Position numbers and translations under genes: made by a program. The notes beneath the pieces were generated by a model. The model worked only from the letters and a program-made list of their open reading frames with translations. It was not told the DNA's origin and did not search any database. Positions 61,801 to 64,000 of a stretch of DNA of 64,000 nt are shown piece by piece (position 1 is the stretch's first letter; the number at the start of each line of letters is the position of its first letter). Source of the DNA: Antedon mediterranea (taxonomy: Eukaryota; Echinodermata; Crinoidea; Comatulida; Antedonidae); the NCBI RefSeq assembly GCF_964355755.1, contig NC_092673.1, forward strand, positions 2,237,001 to 2,301,000, read 5' to 3'.

Positions 61801-62712
61801 ATATATGAACATGATTATGTCATATCACTACCATATTTAAGCATATCACTACTATATTTAGACATATCACACTTTTTTTGTCAACCTAGTGTGATAGTGT
61901 AGACAAAGCCTAATGTATATGACTTTATTTAAAAGAGCTGCTAGTGCGAACTATAATATAATATTTCGGGTCTTTTATAAACTTATATAACGATTTTGCG
62001 AAATGTGTAAGCATGTTAGATTAGAAAATATGTTGGATCAATTCTAAATCCAAAACCATTTTAATGATTTTAACATGATGATTTAATCTGATTTTTTTAT
62101 AGTTTTTACTTCTCCCTGATCATTTTTAAATATTTATTTGTGTCCGAGACATGTGTTCAAAACCTACCTGGGCAGTCTTGTCATAAACTCCCTGCCGTTT
62201 CAAATGAGACACCCATTCGTCAATGCAGTGTGCAAAAAAAAGGAATCATAGCATACATGCAAATATGCACACAACAACTTTGTGCACCTGTATGCAAAAT
62301 AAGTGTGGATCGTCTTCTGGTATGCAGAGTATAATGGGCTTCTGAATTATCTCATTTTCAAAGTTATACACATTTATTATTAATTATAAATATAATATTA
62401 CATCTACTTTTATTGATGATTCCAGTTGTATTTGAAAAAGAAATTTAAGTTTAAAAGTAGGGAAAAGAGCCGAGTCATCAAATGTGCTGTGGAAGGGGAA
62501 TAGCTAACCTCTATATCGGAGTGTGTTGCTAATTTCAGAGCAGAATCGTAGTAGCCAGCCCTCAGGAAGTACTCAACAAGCATTCGGTCAACTCTCTTCT
62601 TATTCCACTGGGCTAACGAGCTCTCAGTACAGGAACTTTTCTCTTTTAAGTGCTCAATACGACGTTTACACACCCGTGCACTGCCTTCTTCCTGGCTTAT
62701 AGCCTCTGCAGC
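22864..62712 (-). CDS. MAEA: E3 ubiquitin ligase MAEA (CTLH/GID complex RING subunit), 5'-partial, last 7 coding exons, 312 aa
   Basis: Exons in transcript order: 62712-62509, 38846-38724, 35836-35651, 31388-31255, 24466-24342, 23435-23371, 22965-22864 (stop TAG 22866-22864). Phases agree. MAEA is a RING-type subunit of the CTLH/GID ubiquitin ligase and also a cytoskeleton/nuclear protein in erythroblasts and macrophages. Seen: [14 protein letters not shown]; a LisH-like [20 protein letters not shown]; a CTLH segment [20 protein letters not shown]; a CRA region with [30 protein letters not shown] and SPYK; the RING-like [20 protein letters not shown]; then [18 protein letters not shown]; and C-terminal [20 protein letters not shown]. 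The human protein is ~396 aa, so about 85 N-terminal residues are missing and must be encoded beyond 64000. The intron at 38847-62508 is 23.7 kb. The intron at 24467-31254 is U12-type. The sequence HAAQSRLIC carries Ala where the human protein has Cys. Confidence 0.95.
24342..24466 (-). CDS. MAEA: MAEA exon carrying the RING-like CPVC motif
   Basis: Minus-strand exon with acceptor CAG before 24466 and donor GTAAGT below 24342. It encodes [20 protein letters not shown], then [20 protein letters not shown]. This is the start of the RING-like domain that, in the MAEA-RMND5 heterodimer, docks the E2 enzyme. Part of the gene at 22864-62712. It is listed separately because of the substituted cysteine in the SHAAQ segment. 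Confidence 0.9.
27092..27379 (+). CDS. Unassigned open reading segment in a MAEA intron
   Basis: On the strand opposite MAEA, an acceptor-like TCTACTTCCCAG (to 27091) is followed in frame by RNK and then an ATG at 27107, with an open frame of 90 codons to TAA. The reading frame, e.g. [20 protein letters not shown] and [14 protein letters not shown], has mixed composition and is GC-richer than its surroundings, unlike chance AT-rich frames nearby. A possible donor ATAGTAAGC lies at about 27365. I recognise no domain. It could be an exon of a nested gene, a decayed transposon coding region, or chance. Confidence 0.25.
   Translation, partial: SQRNKMYHNIFSYIQELNFMNKDFCEQGGKQITLVLCPEREFQSKILQYIDKLHGDLSRGRDKLNRYVTQTPGRHGIPLPCVALRLKGFLIVSQI
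28860..29125. other. Cluster of CCAAT boxes
   Basis: CCAAT occurs in AACAACCAATCACATTTGAA (from 28870), TTGACCAATCAGAAATG (28923), TTTTAACCAATTAGC (29050) and TCACAACCAATCAACTATTT (29099), with a related GCCAACCAACTATTT at 28985. It looks like an old, decayed tandem array or dispersed repeat. Confidence 0.5.
29716..29805 (-). mobile_element. Fragment of Penelope-like repeat, copy 1
   Basis: Shares AAAAAGCTAAATCAAAAAG, ATAAAGTAAAACAG and GGAA with the element at 45888-46000. The hammerhead-like part is degraded here. Confidence 0.45.
29953..30040. repeat. ~32-bp direct repeat, 3 copies
   Basis: The unit is ATCAGTAGCTTAGGGTGTTG followed by CTTTTATAA. A fourth solitary copy lies at 28540-28570 (CATCAGTAGCTTAGGGTGTT), so the sequence is also dispersed. 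Confidence 0.8.
30060..30130 (-). repeat. tRNA-like remnant (B box only)
   Basis: On the minus strand GTTACAGGTTCGAATCCAAC contains a perfect B box GGTTCGAATCC, preceded by an anticodon-arm-like CTTATAAGCAAG. The 5' half does not fold as a tRNA. Likely a degraded SINE head. Confidence 0.4.
31522..31700. mobile_element. Foldback element with ~52-bp near-perfect hairpin
   Basis: 31548-31664 forms a hairpin. The arms GTGCAATGGTACAAATAATG (left) and CATTATTTGTACCATTGCAC (right) continue inward through GTGAATGATGAAAGGTTATA and GTTGATATAACC to an 11-nt loop near 31605. The outer flanks AAATAATGAATGTTT and AAACATTCATTATTT extend the symmetry. Confidence 0.9.
31760..31829. repeat. Dispersed repeat end (shared with 58404-58471)
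   Basis: CTATTGCACGCCATGTGACC, then GTCCAATCAAATGACAGGAA, then GTGTTATATAA. The same three blocks in the same spacing occur at 58404-58471. It lies just beside the foldback element and probably belongs to the same larger transposon family (both contain the ATTGCACG word). Confidence 0.8.
31988..32306. mobile_element. MITE with GGCTGTGTTTCC ends
   Basis: Left AAGGCTGTGTTTCCGCAG and right TTTGGAAACACGGCATAA are inverted. The interior has CGGTTAATT and TTAACCG repeats. Possible TTAA-like target duplication, not certain. Confidence 0.6.
32650..33092. repeat. ~58-bp tandem repeat, 8 copies, with CCAAT core
   Basis: The unit is AAAAATATCCTGACCAATCA, then CAATCATTGTATAAATTC, then TAAACAGATCTACAAGTTT. 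GACCAATCA (once GAACAATCA) starts at about 32664, 32733, 32789, 32849, 32903, 32963, 33023 and 33078. It sits in a MAEA intron. Confidence 0.9.
33508..33553 (+). other. Possible short first coding exon, antisense to MAEA
   Basis: ATG at 33508 starts a 46-nt open stretch ([15 protein letters not shown]) that ends at a strong donor GAGTAAGTTTT. Its phase (one extra base) would join the acceptor-led exon at 40233. No promoter or domain evidence. Confidence 0.15.
39073..39228. mobile_element. hAT-like MITE in the large MAEA intron
   Basis: Ends CAGTGGCGTAACAC and GCGGTTACGCCAC are inverted. CAGTGGCGTA-type ends with a GGGGCC-rich interior are typical of non-autonomous hAT-like elements. It is a GC-rich patch within AT-rich intron and lies 227 bp from a MAEA exon. 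Confidence 0.7.
40233..40480 (+). CDS. Unassigned candidate terminal exon inside the MAEA giant intron
   Basis: On the strand opposite MAEA, the acceptor-like CACATATCTGTTGCAG (to 40232) is followed by an open frame to TAA at 40478-40480 (82 codons). The C-terminal half, [20 protein letters not shown] then [20 protein letters not shown], is basic and has low-bias composition unlike nearby chance frames. Several dibasic or tribasic sites and no membrane segment are visible. I do not recognise the family. It could be the last exon of a nested gene whose first exons are not identified. Clusters of AATAAA (e.g. about 40857) lie downstream. Confidence 0.3.
40953..41090. mobile_element. Palindromic MITE (family A), near full length
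   Basis: Left AAAAGCTCTGTCTACACTAT, right GATAGTGTGGACAGAGCTTT, with CATATATGGGCACATAACAT in between. Confidence 0.9.
42093..42646. mobile_element. DNA element with ~149-bp terminal inverted repeats
   Basis: The left arm 42093-42241 begins ATTAAATCCCTGGACATAAT. The right arm 42498-42646 is its near-perfect reverse complement (ends ATTATGTCCAGGGATTTAAT). Shared inner blocks include TTATTACGATGTATTTGATA and TGCGAGCAAA. The 256-bp centre is GAT/ATG-rich and non-coding. Confidence 0.95.
42889..43007. mobile_element. Palindromic MITE (family A)
   Basis: Left AAGCTTCTACTACACTATCA, right GTAGTGTAGACGGAGC, internal TATGGGCACATCACATTTT after a deletion. Confidence 0.75.
43504..43790. repeat. Tandem duplication, ~145-bp unit
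   Basis: AAATTATGGCGCAATTAAGT (43527) and AAATTATGGCGCAAGTAGTT (43655) begin two copies. Each continues AGAATGGACRATACCATTAA, GGGTAAATGGGA and AAAATGTATCYTCTCTTTRG. The open frame 43510-43725 spans both and is not credited as a gene. Confidence 0.85.
44172..44250. mobile_element. Palindromic MITE (family A), internally deleted
   Basis: Left AAAGCTCTGTCTGCACTATC, right CGATAGTGTAGACAAAGCTT. Only the GGGCACATCACATTTTTTTG block remains in the middle. At 79 bp it is the shortest copy. Confidence 0.85.
44370..44531. mobile_element. Palindromic MITE (family A), full length
   Basis: Left TAAGCTCTGTCTACACTATC, right GATAGTGTAGACAGAGCTTT. Two copies of the GTGATATG-type block in the middle. Confidence 0.9.
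45888..46000 (-). mobile_element. Penelope-like repeat with hammerhead-like core
   Basis: On the minus strand CACTGATGAAGGCC is followed after 8 nt by CCCGAAAGC. CTGATGA and GAAA are the two conserved strands of a type I hammerhead, arranged as in Penelope-like elements. Downstream CTGTTTTACTTTATTG and GATTTAGCTTTTTC are shared with 29716-29805. Stem II is weak, so the ribozyme is probably decayed. Confidence 0.45.
47205..47315 (+). pseudogene. 3' end of a non-LTR retrotransposon ORF2
   Basis: The 36 codons before TAG read [20 protein letters not shown], then [16 protein letters not shown]. The pattern WRDEL...QDR..W..L..AF.QQWD is the usual C-terminus of RT-encoding LINE ORF2 proteins. Stops occur upstream (about 47140), so only a dead 5'-truncated tail remains. 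Confidence 0.75.
47777..48685. mobile_element. 909-bp DNA transposon with 30-bp perfect TIRs
   Basis: The left TIR 47777-47806 (ATACCGTATATTTCGGTGTA...) equals the reverse complement of 48656-48685. Subterminal GGTGCGTCTTATACACCG-like words occur at about 47839, 48581 and 48648. The interior has a 16-bp hairpin (48124-48160, ACCAGGGAAGAGTTAA) and a CpG-rich part at 48165-48480. There is no transposase, so it is non-autonomous or carries captured DNA. The outermost TA may be the target duplication. Confidence 0.9.
48993..49054 (+). promoter_or_regulatory. Three TAATTAG homeodomain-type sites
   Basis: TAATTAG occurs at 48993-48999, 49009-49015 and 49048-49054 in the same orientation, about 600 bp upstream of the TATA box at 49630. 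It may be part of a regulatory region, but such sites are common in AT-rich DNA. Confidence 0.3.
49630..49663 (+). promoter_or_regulatory. TATA + initiator core promoter
   Basis: TTATATATC at 49630-49638 and TCAGTTT at 49659-49665 are spaced so that the first T of TATA is 31 nt before the A of the Inr (49661). This is the textbook distance for a focused RNA polymerase II promoter. Confidence 0.45.
49661..49814 (+). other. Candidate non-coding first exon of a nested gene
   Basis: From the predicted start at 49661 to a strong donor GCTGTAAGTAG at 49815 there are 154 nt without a single ATG, as expected for a 5' UTR exon. It is GC-richer than the intron around it. It lies on the strand opposite MAEA inside its 23.7-kb intron. 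Downstream partners could include the GC-rich blocks at 54712 or 60050, but no coding chain can be proven. Confidence 0.4.
51295..51475. other. GC-richer block of unknown nature
   Basis: A block from ACATGTCACGGTTTATAGGG to CACAGTGCTATGGG contains several ACACGTGT/GACACACTAG words and stands out from flanking A/T-rich DNA. No open frame or inverted ends. It could be regulatory or a repeat fragment. Confidence 0.25.
52225..52341. repeat. ~45-bp tandem repeat, 3 copies
   Basis: ATTAAATATATCACTGTGGA followed by ACAGTATAGGTTAGC is repeated at about 52221, 52268 and 52307 with small length differences. Confidence 0.8.
53440..53675. repeat. Two direct copies of a ~115-bp dispersed repeat
   Basis: Blocks GGAGTTAA, AACTGATCACACATGCTTGT (or GATCATACAAGC), ACAATTTAGATCAGCTTAAC, TCTATGCA and AGTGTGTGTGAACACA occur twice in order. 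A third, diverged copy is at 2516-2605 (ATGATTTAGATTTGGCTTAA ... TATGAACACAG) in a ZDHHC16 intron. Confidence 0.75.
53830..54060. promoter_or_regulatory. Candidate conserved non-coding element
   Basis: A compact stretch of moderate GC with an octamer ATTTGCAT, TTAATTGACACTAATTGG and CAATTAAATG (homeodomain-like), and no repeat structure. It looks like an intronic enhancer but nothing in the sequence alone proves conservation. Confidence 0.2.
54225..54325 (-). mobile_element. Small TIR element (family B), truncated and inverted copy
   Basis: GTATACGTATGAAAC, CATATGTGCCAAAATATTTA and ACTAATATTA are the reverse complement of the core at 9235-9342. Only one terminal repeat (ACTCTGTCTAG) is recognisable. 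Confidence 0.65.
54712..55000 (+). CDS. Unassigned GC-rich open segment, possible exon
   Basis: On the plus strand a frame is open from 54710 to TGA at 54998-55000 (96 codons). It contains [40 protein letters not shown] and [15 protein letters not shown]. Composition is balanced (about half GC against about a third nearby). The acceptor (TCTGAAG) is weak. On the minus strand the same block ends at a good donor, GCAGGTATTT (54721), so it could instead be a minus-strand non-coding exon. No family recognised. Confidence 0.25.
56252..56354. mobile_element. Palindromic MITE (family A), short form
   Basis: Left TTAAAGCTCTGTTTACACTA, right GACAGTGTAGACAGAGCTTT, middle CATATATGGGCACATCACAT. The flanking TTA...TAG suggests a TA target site. 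Confidence 0.9.
57030..57120. repeat. Degenerate GGGGATACCCCTATTTA repeats
   Basis: Three to four copies of an approximately 19- to 24-bp unit built on TTAGGGGATACCCCTATTTA. Related units recur at 57990-58170 (GGGGACTCCTCTATTGGGAC). Confidence 0.75.
57388..57592 (+). pseudogene. 3' end of a CR1/L2-like LINE
   Basis: In frame before TGA the sequence reads [20 protein letters not shown], then [29 protein letters not shown]......FK.ALK.HLF is the canonical C-terminal end of CR1/L2-type ORF2. A short 3' UTR with GCGCATTACAAATTCGTAC and an (ATT)n tail follows, as expected for this group. The copy is 5'-truncated and dead. Confidence 0.85.
57590..57830. promoter_or_regulatory. Candidate regulatory block rich in homeodomain/TALE sites
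   Basis: GTCAATCAGTCAATCATGTC followed by ACAATTAACACTTAATTATT, ATTACTTAATTACAG and ATGACAGATGATTTAATT. The density of TGTCA/TGACAG and TAATTA words is high over 240 bp and the block is not repetitive elsewhere in the window. Confidence 0.2.
57990..58170. repeat. Degenerate ~27-bp GGGGAC repeats
   Basis: Units of the form CCTATTCAGGGGACTC...ATTGGGACA recur five or more times. The plus-strand frame at 57985-58221 is produced by the repeats. Confidence 0.75.
58404..58471. repeat. Dispersed repeat end, second copy
   Basis: CTATTGCACGCCATGTGACC, GTCCAATCAAATGACAGGAA and GTGTTATATAA as at 31760-31829. The target-like TAATAATTATCTCACATACT occurs just before and again just after it (58389 and 58473), which suggests a duplicated insertion site of about 20 bp. 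Confidence 0.75.
59010..59115. repeat. ~32-bp AT-rich tandem repeat, 4 copies
   Basis: TACAAATTAAATWTTATGTA and similar units at about 59009, 59034, 59064 and 59092. Confidence 0.7.
59265..59375 (-). repeat. SINE-like fragment with B box
   Basis: On the minus strand GGTCCCAGCGTTGCCTCTCT is followed by ACGTTACTGGGTTCAATTCT, containing GGTTCAATTC, a Pol III B box. It overlaps a 110-codon minus frame that I do not credit. Confidence 0.4.
60050..60560. other. GC-rich island of unknown nature
   Basis: About 500 bp with far higher GC and CpG than the surroundings. The plus strand has a frame (60074-60265) with a hydrophobic start [14 protein letters not shown] and then an acidic/Ser segment. The minus strand has long frames too ([20 protein letters not shown]), each broken by a few stops. 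This fits a decayed coding sequence (transposon or retrocopy) or a non-coding exon. No family recognised. Confidence 0.3.
61748..61912. mobile_element. Palindromic MITE (family A), inverted full-length copy
   Basis: Left TAAAACTCTGTCTACACTAT, right GTGATAGTGTAGACAAAGCC. The wide arm (ATTATGTCATATCACTACCA) is on the right, so it is inverted relative to 44370-44531. Confidence 0.85.
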
Positions 62713-63369
62713 CTATAAATATATAAATGTTTTGTTTAGTGACAACACAGCATACATTACTTGTGACCCCTTTAATATAGGAACTTTTGTCATTGACATT
62801 CATGGGTTATAGTTTAGCCTAAAATACATAAATTAAAATTACTATAAATCAACCAATAGTAGTATAGATAGAAAGTTACCTATAGTAAATGAAGAATTCT
62901 AAACAACCATTTAAACAAAAATTATTTTTATTAGAACAATGTTTATTACACATGTACAGATTTATTTAAAAAATATGTGCAGTACATTTTTCCTCATTAG
63001 TAATTCATTGCACATATTTTCTTTCCATCGTAAATTCATACATAAATTTTAATTAAAATTTACAGATATATTGCTATTACTCATAATCTGGGAGAAAAAC
63101 ACGCAAATTCTTGTAGTGTATAGATAAGTGACAATATACTAAATCCAAGTACTTCAACTTCACAGTTTGAAGTTAAACGTGCCGCCAACTTTCATAATAT
63201 CAATACTATATATTAGTCTGGCCAGGCAATTGCTTAAGTTCAACGTATTACTGTATTTGTCAGTTATCATTATATTCAACTTTTCAGTTACACAGATTTA
63301 TTGCTTATGTGTAAAGAACGCAATATTGATCAAGAGAGGGCAGTATTTAACATTGTAACTGTAGTAAAA

Positions 63370-64000
63370 ATGTCATTGGATGAATGTGATGTATTATTGG
63401 ATGAATGTGATGTATTGTTGGATGAATGTGATGTATTGTTGGATGAATGTGATGTATTATTGGATGAATGTGATGTATTGTTGGATGAATGTGATGTATT
63501 ATTGGATGAATGTGATGTATTGTTGGATGAATGTGATGTATTGTTGGATGAATGTGATGTATTATTGGATGAATGTGATGTATTGTTGGATGAATGTGAT
63601 GTATTGTTGGATGAATGTGATGTATTGTTGGATGAATGTGATGTATTATTGGATGAATGTGATGTATTGTTGGATGAATGTGATGTATTATTGGATGAAT
63701 GTGATGTATTGTTGGATGAATGTGATGTATTGTTGGATGAATGTGATGTATTATTGGATGAATGTGATGTATTGTTGGATGAATGTGATGTATTGTTGGA
63801 TGAATGTGATGTATTGTTGGATGAATGTGATGTATTATTGGATGAATGTGATGTATTGTTGGATGAATGTGATGTATTGTTGGATGAATGTGATGTATTG
63901 TTGGATGAATGTGATGTATTGTTGGATGAATGTGATGTATTATTGGATGAATGTGATGTATTGTTGGATGAATGTGATGTATTATTGGATGAATGTGATG
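63370..64000. repeat. 21-bp satellite array, at least 29 units, runs off the window
   Basis: The unit TTGGATGAATGTGATGTATT + R (R = A or G) repeats perfectly from about 63375 to the end. The only variable site is R. It lies in the intron upstream of the first MAEA exon seen here. On the plus strand it is open (LDECDVL heptads from an ATG at 63370). Confidence 0.98.

Noticed and set aside
62713-63369. Search for the missing N-terminal MAEA exons
   Set aside because: No segment resembling the conserved N-terminal coiled-coil region of MAEA is found on the minus strand up to the satellite. They must lie beyond the window.

Overview
The window is nuclear DNA of an animal, AT-rich, with spliced genes (GT-AG introns), long introns and many short interspersed repeats. 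The proteins read best against deuterostome homologues. The many AGGCCTA/TAGGCCT words and the repeat types recall echinoderm-like marine invertebrates. I infer that affiliation from style only and cannot prove it.

Four conserved protein-coding genes can be assembled exon by exon with matching splice phases. (1) Minus strand, 1024-5300: ZDHHC16, a DHHC palmitoyltransferase, 8 coding exons, 375 aa, complete. (2) Plus strand, 11447-15262: FNTA, the alpha subunit shared by protein farnesyltransferase and geranylgeranyltransferase I, 7 exons, 311 aa, complete. (3) Plus strand, 17192-18590: a TEX36 homologue, 4 exons, 199 aa, complete. (4) Minus strand, 22864-62712: MAEA, a RING-type subunit of the CTLH/GID E3 ubiquitin ligase, with the last 7 coding exons (312 aa) present. 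Its N-terminal ~85 aa must lie beyond base 64000. MAEA occupies over 60% of the window and has one 23.7-kb intron.

Layout: 1-1023 is the 3' flank of ZDHHC16 with a tRNA-derived SINE. 5301-11446 is the intergenic region between the divergently oriented ZDHHC16 and FNTA, holding a palindromic element and degenerate repeats. 15263-17191 separates FNTA from TEX36. 18591-22863 lies between the convergent TEX36 and MAEA and is filled with tandem repeats, a SINE and MITEs. The MAEA introns hold MITEs, LINE ends, a Penelope-like fragment, CCAAT-bearing tandem arrays, GC-richer islands and several unassigned open exons.

Most notable signals: two introns with full U12-type (minor spliceosome) donor and branch-site signals, one in ZDHHC16 and one in MAEA; an exact 95-bp triplication of the exon-5/donor junction of FNTA; a minisatellite that fills nearly the whole second intron of ZDHHC16; a well-spaced TATA/Inr core promoter followed by an ATG-free exon with a strong donor, on the strand opposite MAEA inside its giant intron (possible nested gene); a 21-bp satellite with nested 189-bp higher-order structure at the right edge; and a palindromic MITE family with 12 copies. 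The four genes are not a pathway. They are a normal metazoan gene neighbourhood (lipid modification of proteins, ubiquitin ligation, a testis/cilia-associated protein).
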